DNA from: Bacteroidales bacterium
GTDB taxonomy: Bacteria; Bacteroidota; Bacteroidia; Bacteroidales; UBA932
DNA length: 37,172 bases
Assembly: GCA_017546605.1 (NCBI GenBank)
Contig: JAFYSH010000018.1
Coordinates: 1-37,172, forward strand
Direction of reading: 5' to 3'
The position numbers and the translations under genes are program-made. Below the pieces are notes generated by a model, which saw nothing but the letters and a program-made list of their open reading frames with translations, was not told the DNA's origin and did not search any database. Of the stretch, positions 24,995 to 32,430 are shown piece by piece (the stretch's first letter is position 1; each line of letters starts with the position of its first letter).

Positions 24995-26785
24995 CTATTC
25001 GTTTGCATAAATCTCATTGATGAGATTTTGGTGTTGTTTGAGGATGTTGGATCGTTTTAGTTTTAAAGTTTGGGACAACATGCCATTGGCGGCATTCCAT
25101 TCTTCATAAACAATACGTTCGCGCTTGATACATTCGTGAGGGGCCAAGTTTTGATTGACTTTTTCAATTTCACGGTGAATCTTTGCCAATACTTTTGAAT
25201 CCTGAACCAGCTCATTGTTGTCTTTGTAAGTGACTTTGTGTTTGGCTGCCCAGAAGTGCAGACGAGCCATATCGGGGATGATGATGGTTGATGCAAACTT
25301 ATGGTTTTCTCCAAATACGATGCAGTTTTCGATGTAGGGGGATTCCCGAAGTTTGTTCTCGATCATTTGAGGGGCGATGTATTTTCCGGAAGAGAGTTTA
25401 AAGATTTCTTTTTTCCGGTCGGTAATTTGTACGTATTGTCCATCTACCCAACGTCCGATATCACCGGTATGCAGCCATCCCTCTTCGTCAATGGTTTCGC
25501 GAGTGGCATCGGGGTTCTTGTAATAGCCTAACATCACATGGGGTCCACGTGTGAGGATTTCTCCGTCTTCAGCAAATTTAAAGTCGGTTCCCTCCATGGG
25601 TTTTCCAACGGTTCCAATGATATTAAATCCTTGCACGGGGCTGTTCACGGCAATTACCGGGGATGTTTCCGTCATGCCATATCCTTCAAAAATGCGTAAT
25701 TTGGCAGCATTGAACAGGCGAACGATCTTTGCCTGGATGGCGGACCCTCCTGATACGATGAGCATTTCATGGCCGCCCAATTTTTCACGCCATTTGCGAT
25801 ATACTAAGCGGTCTGCCCAGTGGTGTTGTAGGCGATAGAACCAATGGTGGTTGTAGTTGTCGAATTCGTTTCCAAATTTCCAGGCCCATGAGTAAATTTT
25901 TCGTTTGATACCAGTGAGATCCTTGCCTGCAGCCTCCAGTTTTCCGTACATCATTTCCAATACGCGAGGTACGGAACAGAAGCCGTCTGCGTGGAAATCT
26001 GCCAGGTCGCGGGCTACGGTACCCAGACTTTCTGCATAATAGGTGCTCACACCCAGGTATTGGTACTCATAGTTCATGGTTCGTTCGTAGATGTGGCAGA
26101 GTGGCAAGAAGCTGAGCATCCGGTGGGAGGAGTTTTGGGTTTGCTTAACGGCGTGACCTAACATATTGAACATCAGGTTCCAATGAGAGAGCATTACGCC
26201 CTTAGGGGTGCCCGTTGTGCCGGATGTATAGATGATGGTTGCCAGGTCGCTGGGCTGTACATTGTTTTTAATGGCCTCGATCCGTTGACGGGTTTCTTCG
26301 CTGGCTTGTTCGCCAAGCTGGTACAATTTATCCAGGTCTTCAACACCTTCTTGAGGGTCCATTACAATGATTCTTGCTGGTGTATCCATCTGGTCTACAA
26401 TGGGTTTTATCTTAGAGTAGAGGGAGGTGGATCCGATAAAGATGATGCGGGAATCACTGTGGTTAAAGATGTATAGGAAGTCGGCTGCGTTTAGGGTGGG
26501 GTACACTGGAACATGGACCATGCCGGCCAGGTTGAGCCCCATATCCACAAAGTTCCATTCGGGGCGGTTCGGTGTAATTGTGATGGCTTTTTCACCGGGT
26601 TGAAACCCTAATTCCAGCAATGCATAGGCGATTTGGTAAGATCGTTTGCAATACTCAGGAACAGAAATTCGTACCGTACCTCCTTGAATTTTTCGAGCCA
26701 GAATGTCTGTTTTTTCAGCATAATGTTGGCTAAGGTGATCGAGGATGTCGAACGTACGTGTAACGGTTGTCGTTTTTGCTTTCAT
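24995..26785 (-). CDS. fadD: Long-chain fatty acid-CoA ligase (AMP-forming)
   Basis: The enzyme activates long-chain fatty acids with ATP and CoA through an acyl-adenylate. The 596-residue product has the P-loop-like IIYTSGTTGTPKGVMLSH (about 189-206), the YGMTETSP core motif, GWLHTGDIGRW, DRKKEIFKLSSGKYIAP, and a C-terminal TLKLKRSNIL segment with the catalytic Lys. No signal peptide is present; such proteins are cytoplasmic or associated with the inner membrane. No beta-oxidation genes are nearby, so it may serve exogenous fatty acid incorporation into lipids. Its own perfect -7 element lies at 26819-26826, immediately after the gcvH terminator, so it is transcribed separately. Confidence 0.92.
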   Translation of the reverse strand: MKAKTTTVTRTFDILDHLSQHYAEKTDILARKIQGGTVRISVPEYCKRSYQIAYALLELGFQPGEKAITITPNRPEWNFVDMGLNLAGMVHVPVYPTLNAADFLYIFNHSDSRIIFIGSTSLYSKIKPIVDQMDTPARIIVMDPQEGVEDLDKLYQLGEQASEETRQRIEAIKNNVQPSDLATIIYTSGTTGTPKGVMLSHWNLMFNMLGHAVKQTQNSSHRMLSFLPLCHIYERTMNYEYQYLGVSTYYAESLGTVARDLADFHADGFCSVPRVLEMMYGKLEAAGKDLTGIKRKIYSWAWKFGNEFDNYNHHWFYRLQHHWADRLVYRKWREKLGGHEMLIVSGGSAIQAKIVRLFNAAKLRIFEGYGMTETSPVIAVNSPVQGFNIIGTVGKPMEGTDFKFAEDGEILTRGPHVMLGYYKNPDATRETIDEEGWLHTGDIGRWVDGQYVQITDRKKEIFKLSSGKYIAPQMIENKLRESPYIENCIVFGENHKFASTIIIPDMARLHFWAAKHKVTYKDNNELVQDSKVLAKIHREIEKVNQNLAPHECIKRERIVYEEWNAANGMLSQTLKLKRSNILKQHQNLINEIYANE

Positions 26786-26818
26786 GATGACTTCATTTTA
26801 TTCGATCATAACTAATCA

Positions 26819-26826
26819 CAAATTTA
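26819..26826 (-). promoter_or_regulatory. Putative -7 element for fadD
   Basis: The complement reads TAAATTTG, an exact TAnnTTTG match, 33 bases before the fadD ATG and 9 bases beyond the gcvH terminator stem. Confidence 0.55.
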
Positions 26827-26835
26827 TAAAAAAAT

Positions 26836-26865
26836 AAGAGGTCAAACCAATAAGTTTGACCTCTT
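26836..26865 (-). terminator. Terminator after gcvH
   Basis: A perfect 12-bp stem (26836-26847 with 26854-26865) has a 6-base loop and is followed on the minus strand by a T-rich run. It lies 22 bases past the gcvH stop and separates gcvH from fadD. Confidence 0.85.
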
Positions 26866-26887
26866 TGTATCAAAAAATGAAGTGGAA

Positions 26888-27265
26888 TTACGCAATCATT
26901 GCTTCGTATTGAGCAGCGTCCATCAAAGTGTCTACTTCTGCAGGATCTGACATTTCAACTTTGATCATCCAGCCTTTTCCATAAGGATCTTGGTTAACCA
27001 ATTCAGGAGCACCTTCCAATTCAGGGTTAACTTCGATTACTTTACCAGAAACCGGCATTAATGCATCTGCTACAGTTTTAACAGCTTCGATAGCACCAAA
27101 GTTTTCGTCTTTTGCTACGTCTTCGCCTTCAGTTTGGATGTCAACAAAAACGATATCACCCAATTGGTCTTGAGCAAAGTCAGTAATACCTACGGTAGCA
27201 ATGTTTCCTTCAACCAATACCCATTCGTGGTCTTTGGAATACTTTAAATTACTAGGAATGTTCAT
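26888..27265 (-). CDS. gcvH: Glycine cleavage system H protein
   Basis: GcvH is the lipoyl carrier that shuttles the aminomethyl group between the P, T and L proteins of glycine cleavage. The 125-residue length is standard. The lipoylated Lys63 lies in [13 protein letters not shown], where the more common sequence is ESVKA. The N-terminal KYSKDHEWV and the [16 protein letters not shown] segment are typical. No gcvP or gcvT is nearby, so the gene is separate from its partners, as is common in Bacteroidota. It has its own promoter and terminator. Confidence 0.95.
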   Translation of the reverse strand: MNIPSNLKYSKDHEWVLVEGNIATVGITDFAQDQLGDIVFVDIQTEGEDVAKDENFGAIEAVKTVADALMPVSGKVIEVNPELEGAPELVNQDPYGKGWMIKVEMSDPAEVDTLMDAAQYEAMIA

Positions 27266-27296
27266 AATCGTATCTTAAATAATGTTTTTAATAGGG

Positions 27297-27304
27297 CAAA
27301 TTTA
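27297..27304 (-). promoter_or_regulatory. Putative -7 element for gcvH
   Basis: The complement reads TAAATTTG (TAnnTTTG), 31 bases before the gcvH ATG, in the 64-base gap after ruvA. Confidence 0.55.
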
Positions 27305-27329
27305 GTAAAAAAAATAGAGCATGAAACTA

Positions 27330-27917
27330 CTAAAGTAATTTTAATGCCAATTTTATCATTTCTTCTAGGCAGCAATCATGCTTTTCTTTCAGAATGGTAT
27401 CCAAGGCCCGGTCGATCTGTGCTTTGGTGAATCCCAACATTTGCAAAGCAGCAGCTGCTTCAGTTCGAGCCGGATTGGTGGTAAGGGCTGGAATTTTTAG
27501 CGAAGATCCTGTGCCTTTGACTAATTTTCCTTTTAGCTCAATGATTAGCCGCTGAGCGGTTTTTAAGCCGATTCCTTTGACGCTTTTAATGCGGTTGATG
27601 TCTTCTCCTAAAATGGCTTGTCGCAGTTCTTCGCTACTGAGGGAAGAAAGCACCATGCGGGCCGTATTGGGGCCCACGCCCGATACTCCGATCAGTAAAG
27701 TGAAGATTTCGCGTTCATCCGGGTCGGCAAAACCGTAAAGTTGCTCGTCATCTTCGCGCACGACGTGGTGCACAAAAACCTTGCATTCGGAGGATTCGTG
27801 CTGAAGCTGGGAATAGGTCTGAAGGGAGATTTGAAGACGGTAGCCGATGCCATGGTTGTCAATCACCACTTGGGTAGGGCTCAGTTCAGCAATGCTTCCT
27901 CGGATGTAATCGTACAT
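27330..27917 (-). CDS. ruvA: Holliday junction branch-migration protein RuvA
   Basis: RuvA tetramers bind the Holliday junction and load RuvB. I start it at the ATG at 27917 (MYDYIRGSIAEL), giving 195 residues. The frame extends 20 codons upstream but that part overlaps the promoter and does not match the family. Domain I is the OB fold (YDYIRGSIAELSPTQVVIDNHGIGYRL). Domain II has the helix-hairpin-helix segments LLIGVSGVGPNTARMVLSSLS and IKSVKGIGLKTAQRLIIELKGKL. Domain III is the C-terminal RuvB-binding UBA-like part (EAAAALQMLGFTKAQIDRAL). ruvB is about 16 kb away on the opposite strand. No terminator is visible before gcvH. Confidence 0.95.
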   Translation of the reverse strand: MYDYIRGSIAELSPTQVVIDNHGIGYRLQISLQTYSQLQHESSECKVFVHHVVREDDEQLYGFADPDEREIFTLLIGVSGVGPNTARMVLSSLSSEELRQAILGEDINRIKSVKGIGLKTAQRLIIELKGKLVKGTGSSLKIPALTTNPARTEAAAALQMLGFTKAQIDRALDTILKEKHDCCLEEMIKLALKLL

Positions 27918-27956
27918 AATCTTAAATTTTAAAAGCCATCTAAATGTCAGGTGATG

Positions 27957-27973
27957 CAAATTTACTATTTTTG
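27957..27973. promoter_or_regulatory. Back-to-back -7 elements for ruvA and sufS
   Basis: The minus-strand TAAATTTG (complement of 27957-27964) serves ruvA and the plus-strand TATTTTTG (27966-27973) serves sufS. Both match TAnnTTTG exactly and are separated by one base, so each polymerase would cover the other's site. The sufS leader would be only about 12 bases. Confidence 0.5.
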
Positions 27974-27991
27974 TCAATTATTGTGCAAGAT

Positions 27992-29230
27992 ATGGATCAA
28001 TTCAGACAATACGAACAGGTGGAGGCCATTCGGAATCGGATACCGGCGTTGTCCAGGACGGTTTATGGAAAGCCGTTGGTGTATTTGGACAATGCGGCAA
28101 CGGCACAGAAGCCGGATGTGGTGATTGAGCGGGTGGATGCGATGAACCGGGGGGTGAATGGAAACATTCATCGGGCGGTGCATCGGTTGAGTGAAGAGAC
28201 GACTCTTTGGTACGAACAGGCTCGTGATCAAGTGCGTGATTTTATTGGTGCAGCTGCTCGGGAGGAAGTGATTTTTACCTCAGGAACTACCGCAGCCATC
28301 AATACCGTTGCTTACGCTTGGTGTACTCAATTTTTGAAGGCGGGAGATGCGGTATTGGTAACAGAGGCTGAACATCATTCGAACATTGTGCCTTGGCAAT
28401 TGGCCTGTCAGCGTGCGGGTGCAACCCTGCGTGTTTTGCCGGTAGATGACAAGGGGCAGTGGCAGATGGACGTGTTGGAGACCTTGTTGGATGAGCGAGT
28501 GAAATTGGTGGCAGCGGCACACATTTCAAATGTGTTGGGCTTGGTCAATCCGGTGCAGGCTTTGATTGATGCGGCGCACAGGGTAGGAGCTTGTGTCTTG
28601 ATTGATGGAGCACAGGGGATTGTGCACGCTCCGGTTGATGTACAGGCTTTGGACTGCGATTTCTATGTTTTTTCGGGGCATAAGCTGTATGCAGAAACGG
28701 GTACCGGAATTCTTTATGGAAAACGCGTTTGGTTGGAACAAATGCCGCCATTTTTAGGTGGGGGCGATATGGTGGATACAGTCACCTTTGAAAAAACGAC
28801 TTACGCACCGCTTCCGCTCAAATTTGAAGCCGGAACCGGGAATTTTATTGGCGCTGCATCGTTGGCTCCTGCTATTGATTTCGCAAGAGAAATGATGGGT
28901 GGTCAATTTGAAGAGAATCAGTTGGAAATATCAGCTTACCTAAAGGAAGAGTTTTCTAAAATTGATGGATTGCGAGTCTATGGAGAGGGTGAGCATAAAA
29001 TCCCTTTGTTCTCGTTTTCTGTAGAGGGTTGCAACCACGGGGATATCGCAACATTGTTGGATAAGCTGGGTATTGCCGTGCGTTCGGGCTTGATGTGTTG
29101 TGAGCCACTGATTACTCGCTTTGGTCACACTGGCCTGGTTCGTGCTTCGTTTGCTCCCTACAACACGCTTGCTGAAGCGGCGGTTTTGGTGCAGGGCCTG
29201 CATCGGGTTTTGCGCATGTTGAGAGGTTAA
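27992..29230 (+). CDS. sufS: Cysteine desulfurase SufS (group II)
   Basis: SufS takes sulfur from cysteine with PLP, forming a persulfide for Fe-S cluster assembly. Starting at the ATG at 27992 gives 412 residues; the frame extends 16 codons further up across the promoter. PLP-binding features are His128/His129 in EAEHHSN, Asp205 in LIDGAQG and Lys231 in FSGHKLYAETGTG. The sulfur-accepting Cys is in RSGLMCCEPL: Cys369 aligns with the normal catalytic Cys of GHHCAQP. The two His become Leu-Met and the following Ala becomes Cys370. sufE follows after 18 bases; sufBCD are not in the window. Base composition is more GC-rich near 28021-28190 than in neighbouring genes. Confidence 0.93.
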   Translation: MDQFRQYEQVEAIRNRIPALSRTVYGKPLVYLDNAATAQKPDVVIERVDAMNRGVNGNIHRAVHRLSEETTLWYEQARDQVRDFIGAAAREEVIFTSGTTAAINTVAYAWCTQFLKAGDAVLVTEAEHHSNIVPWQLACQRAGATLRVLPVDDKGQWQMDVLETLLDERVKLVAAAHISNVLGLVNPVQALIDAAHRVGACVLIDGAQGIVHAPVDVQALDCDFYVFSGHKLYAETGTGILYGKRVWLEQMPPFLGGGDMVDTVTFEKTTYAPLPLKFEAGTGNFIGAASLAPAIDFAREMMGGQFEENQLEISAYLKEEFSKIDGLRVYGEGEHKIPLFSFSVEGCNHGDIATLLDKLGIAVRSGLMCCEPLITRFGHTGLVRASFAPYNTLAEAAVLVQGLHRVLRMLRG

Positions 29231-29248
29231 TCATGAAATTTTAAGTTT

Positions 29249-29665
29249 ATGGAAAAATCAATACAGGTACTGGAACGTGAAGTTGTTGAGGAATTCGCAA
29301 TGTTCCCAGAATGGATGGATAAATACGAATATTTGATTGAAATCGGCAAAAGTCTGCCCATATTGGATGAGCGTGAGAAAACCGAAGAGAAGCTGATCAA
29401 GGGTTGTCAGTCACGGGTGTGGCTGAGTTGTCACATGGAGGAGGGACGTTTGGTGTTTGCTGCGGACAGCGATGCGATCATTACCAAAGGCATCATTGCT
29501 TTGTTGATACGGGTGTATAATCATCATACGCCGGCTGAGATTTTGGCATCTGATTTTGGTTTTATCCGTGAAATTGGCTTGCAGGAAAACTTGACACCGA
29601 CCCGTGCAAATGGGCTGGTTTCGATGATTGAAAGAATCAGAACTTATGCTTCAGATAACTGTTAA
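29249..29665 (+). CDS. sufE: Sulfur-transfer protein SufE
   Basis: SufE accepts persulfide sulfur from SufS and stimulates the desulfurase. The 138-residue product has the family pattern (EEFAMFPEWMDKYEYLIEIGKSLP), the acceptor Cys53 in IKGCQSRVWLS, and DSDAIITKGIIALLIRVYN. The length is standard. It lies 18 bases after sufS and 14 bases before the sufT-like gene, so the three are very likely one transcript. Confidence 0.95.
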   Translation: MEKSIQVLEREVVEEFAMFPEWMDKYEYLIEIGKSLPILDEREKTEEKLIKGCQSRVWLSCHMEEGRLVFAADSDAIITKGIIALLIRVYNHHTPAEILASDFGFIREIGLQENLTPTRANGLVSMIERIRTYASDNC

Positions 29666-29679
29666 TAAGTTATTGAAAA

Positions 29680-29991
29680 ATGGATAAAGCGACATTAGAA
29701 AAGAACGTAGTTAGAGCATTGCGCCAGGTCTATGATCCGGAAATTCCGGTGAATATCTATGAGTTGGGACTTATCTATAAAATTGAGATTGATGACGAGC
29801 AACGTCTGAAGATCACGATGACCATGACCGCTCCGAATTGTCCGATGGCTGATCAATTGGTGGATGATGTACACGATGCGGCTTCAGATGTTCCGGGAAT
29901 TACTGATGTGTCCATTGACATTGTGTTTGATCCACCGTGGGATCGGAGCATGATGAGTGATGAAGCGATGTTGGAGTTGGGCTTGCTGTAA
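29680..29991 (+). CDS. sufT: MIP18/DUF59-family Fe-S cluster assembly protein (SufT-like)
   Basis: The 103-residue product is a single DUF59 (MIP18/PaaD) domain: RALRQVYDPEIPVNIYELGLIYKI at the N-terminus, the conserved Cys in MTAPNCPMADQL, and a C-terminal VFDPPWDRSMMSDEAMLELGL. Family members assist maturation of Fe-S proteins, as SufT in Firmicutes and Cia2 in eukaryotes do. Its place directly after sufS and sufE supports this over the phenylacetate-degradation role of PaaD. It is followed by folK with a 9-base gap. Confidence 0.88.
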   Translation: MDKATLEKNVVRALRQVYDPEIPVNIYELGLIYKIEIDDEQRLKITMTMTAPNCPMADQLVDDVHDAASDVPGITDVSIDIVFDPPWDRSMMSDEAMLELGLL

Positions 29992-30000
29992 TGTTTGAAT

Positions 30001-30474
30001 ATGGAAAAACAAGTTGAACGAGTATATTTGTCATTGGGTTCTAACCAGGGCAATAAATCCAGAAATCTTTCGACTGCAATCGCCTTGCTGGTGACTGAAA
30101 TGGCGCCTTATTTGTGCTCGGAGATCTTCGAATCTTCGGTCATAGAAACCGTCCCCTGGGGCTTTGATTCACAGGAAACATTCTTGAATCAAGTGATCGC
30201 CTTTGATACTTTTTTGACACCGGACCAGGTTTTGCAGGTGTGCCATTATGTCGAAGACCGTTTGGGACGAGATCGTTCACGTCCCTTGTACAACGAAAAA
30301 GGAGAACGTCTCTACTATGACCGGGTCATTGATATCGACATTCTCCTGTATGGTTTGCAGAAGGTTCAGCAGGATGATTTAGTCATTCCTCATCCGCGTC
30401 TGATAGAACGCGATTTTTTCCTGCAGTTGCTGAAGGAATTGATTGCGGAAGAAACCCTGCAAGAAGTTTTGTAA
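30001..30474 (+). CDS. folK: 2-amino-4-hydroxy-6-hydroxymethyldihydropteridine pyrophosphokinase
   Basis: FolK transfers pyrophosphate from ATP to 6-hydroxymethyl-dihydropterin in folate synthesis. Starting at the ATG at 30001 gives 157 residues; a TTG two codons upstream is less likely. Signatures are YLSLGSNQGNKSRNL at the N-terminus, the metal-binding DRVIDIDILLYG, and VIPHPRLIERDFFL. It is the last gene of the suf run. Its stop lies 2 bases from the convergent dsbD stop, leaving no room for a separate terminator. Confidence 0.93.
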   Translation: MEKQVERVYLSLGSNQGNKSRNLSTAIALLVTEMAPYLCSEIFESSVIETVPWGFDSQETFLNQVIAFDTFLTPDQVLQVCHYVEDRLGRDRSRPLYNEKGERLYYDRVIDIDILLYGLQKVQQDDLVIPHPRLIERDFFLQLLKELIAEETLQEVL

Positions 30475-30476
30475 AG

Positions 30477-32336
30477 TTATTGCAGGAAGTTGATGAATGC
30501 TTCCAGTGGAGAATTTCCAACCGGAGTCTTCAACGCATTTCCATTAGCATCGGTTACCACATACAAGGGTTGTGAAGCGATGCCATAGTGGGTTGTTTGG
30601 TATTTACGCAGTCGGCGACCGAGGGTTTTTTCGGTAGCATCCGGAGTTTTATCGTCCACATACAGATTTGCTATAACATAGTTTGAAGCGAGCAATTGCA
30701 ATACATCGGGGTTGTTCAACACCGTTGCTTCCATTACTTTGCAGACGCTGCATGTATGGGATTTGAAATACAGGAATACCTTTTTATCGGATTTTTGCGC
30801 TTCAGCCAGGGCGTCTTCGATGTTGTTGAATGAGGGGAGCGATCGATAGGCGTTGAAAGTGGCCGCTGTTTCGTGGGTCACAACTGTGCTCGTGTTGTCA
30901 GGCAGAACCACTTGGACGTTGGATTCTTGGGGCGGCAGCATACCGGAAATGGTTTGTAGAGGAGCGCCCAGCAAGCCGGTAAAGAGATAAAGGGCAAAGA
31001 CAAAGCAAATCATAGCTCCTACCAGTCGTCCCCAACCCAAACTGGAAACAGGGCTGTCGTGATGGGTTTGGATTTTACCCAAGAAATAGGCACCCAGTAA
31101 CGTTGCCAATACGATCCATACTGCCAGGAAGCCAGTCCGGGAAATGATACCCCATCCAAAATATGCATCTACGTTGTAGAGGAATTTGACGGAGAAAGCC
31201 ATTAGAACAAAGGCAAATACTACCTTTACAACATTCAACCAACCACCGGATTTGGGCATTTTCTTCATGATATTGGGGAAGAAGGAGAAAACAACGAAGG
31301 GCAATGAGAAGGCCAAGCCAAAGGCGGCCATTCCCAAAATTGGTTTAAGGGCCACGCCATCCACTACAGCTGCAGCCAGAATGGAACCCACGAAAGGACC
31401 TGTGCAGGAGAAGGAGACAATTACCATTGCCAACGCTACAAAGAAAGCAGCCAAGAATCCACCTTTATCGGCTTGACGGTCTGCTTTGTTGGCCAGGCTA
31501 CTGGGCAAGGTGATCTCAAAGGCGCCCAAGAAGGAGATGGCAAATACGATGAACAGCAGCGCGAAGAGCAGATTCGGAATCCAGTGAGTGCCCAAAGCGT
31601 CCGTAGCGGCAGTACTTTGGAACAAGGATACTATCAAGCCCAAAGCTGTATAAATCAATGTGACAGAAAGCCCAAAGACGATGCCTTTCAACGGGCCCGT
31701 TTTGCTATTGCCATTTCCCATAAAGAAGCCAACGGTCATGGGAATCATCGGGAAGACGCATGGAGTGATGACTCCTCCCAAACCAGCGGCAAAGGCGACC
31801 AGTAAGAACATCCAAAGGCTTTGTTCGGAGGATTTTTCGTTCGTTGAGGCAGGTGTTGCAGCAGCACTGCTTCCACGAACTTTGAAGGTCACGTCTTTGT
31901 CTGCGGTCAAGCATTCTTGTCCGTTGCAAGTTTGGTAGGACAATGTGGCTAATACCTTGAAATCTTTATCCGTTAGTGGGCGGATCGTTTGTACCAGGAC
32001 AGCTTGGCCTTCGAAAATTTCAACATTCAACCCAAAGCCGGCATCGTATTTTGTATGAGTCGGAGTTGTTTCGGTCAAAGTGCCAACCAATTCGTAGTCC
32101 GCGGACGGAGTAAAGTCTGCAGAGACCGGAAGTGGTCCATTCGGAATAGCTTGTGTTCCATACATATACCAACCTTCGTCTAAGCTGATGGTGAAGGTGA
32201 GTTGAATAGTTCCATCGCTTTGTTGTTTAGCAGATTGTGCAATGAAACTGGGGTCTTGCTGTGCTTGAATGGAACCGGTGGCCAGAAAAAAGATGGCCAT
32301 TACCAGGCTCATCCAGTACGTTGAAATTTTCTTCAT
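30477..32336 (-). CDS. dsbD: Thiol:disulfide interchange protein DsbD
   Basis: DsbD carries electrons from cytoplasmic thioredoxin across the inner membrane to periplasmic reductases. Starting at the ATG at 32336 gives 619 residues and a signal peptide (SLVMAIFFLATGSIQAQ); the open frame continues 39 codons upstream but only as a non-hydrophobic extension. The N-terminal immunoglobulin-like domain has Cys in CNGQEC. The central part has about eight membrane segments with the paired cysteines in ITPCVFPM and SFSCTGPFVGS. The C-terminal thioredoxin domain has C529-S-V-C532 and the cis-Pro in SQPLY. All three redox pairs are intact. The active-site spacer SV differs from the VA found in E. coli. 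Confidence 0.93.
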   Translation of the reverse strand: MKKISTYWMSLVMAIFFLATGSIQAQQDPSFIAQSAKQQSDGTIQLTFTISLDEGWYMYGTQAIPNGPLPVSADFTPSADYELVGTLTETTPTHTKYDAGFGLNVEIFEGQAVLVQTIRPLTDKDFKVLATLSYQTCNGQECLTADKDVTFKVRGSSAAATPASTNEKSSEQSLWMFLLVAFAAGLGGVITPCVFPMIPMTVGFFMGNGNSKTGPLKGIVFGLSVTLIYTALGLIVSLFQSTAATDALGTHWIPNLLFALLFIVFAISFLGAFEITLPSSLANKADRQADKGGFLAAFFVALAMVIVSFSCTGPFVGSILAAAVVDGVALKPILGMAAFGLAFSLPFVVFSFFPNIMKKMPKSGGWLNVVKVVFAFVLMAFSVKFLYNVDAYFGWGIISRTGFLAVWIVLATLLGAYFLGKIQTHHDSPVSSLGWGRLVGAMICFVFALYLFTGLLGAPLQTISGMLPPQESNVQVVLPDNTSTVVTHETAATFNAYRSLPSFNNIEDALAEAQKSDKKVFLYFKSHTCSVCKVMEATVLNNPDVLQLLASNYVIANLYVDDKTPDATEKTLGRRLRKYQTTHYGIASQPLYVVTDANGNALKTPVGNSPLEAFINFLQ

Positions 32337-32362
32337 CTGTTTGGTCGTTAATCTTTTGGGGG

Positions 32363-32370
32363 CAAATGTA
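32363..32370 (-). promoter_or_regulatory. Putative -7 element for dsbD
   Basis: The complement reads TACATTTG (TAnnTTTG), 26 bases before the dsbD ATG. It favours the chosen start, because the upstream part of the open frame would be untranscribed. Confidence 0.5.
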
Positions 32371-32392
32371 GTGAAAGTATTCAAAATAGTGT

Positions 32393-32400
32393 TAATTTTG
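32393..32400 (+). promoter_or_regulatory. Putative -7 element for glyS
   Basis: TAATTTTG matches TAnnTTTG and ends 30 bases before the glyS ATG. It lies 22 bases from the opposing dsbD element. Confidence 0.5.
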
Positions 32401-32430
32401 CGGGTTGACAATTTAAGAATATCAAATACA

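Noticed and set aside
25546..25551. CACGTG inside fadD as a further parS
   Set aside because: The flanking bases do not match the consensus arms.
32269..32430. N-terminal extension of glycyl-tRNA synthetase by 54 codons
   Set aside because: The extension overlaps the divergent dsbD start and both predicted -7 elements, and does not match the family's N-terminus.
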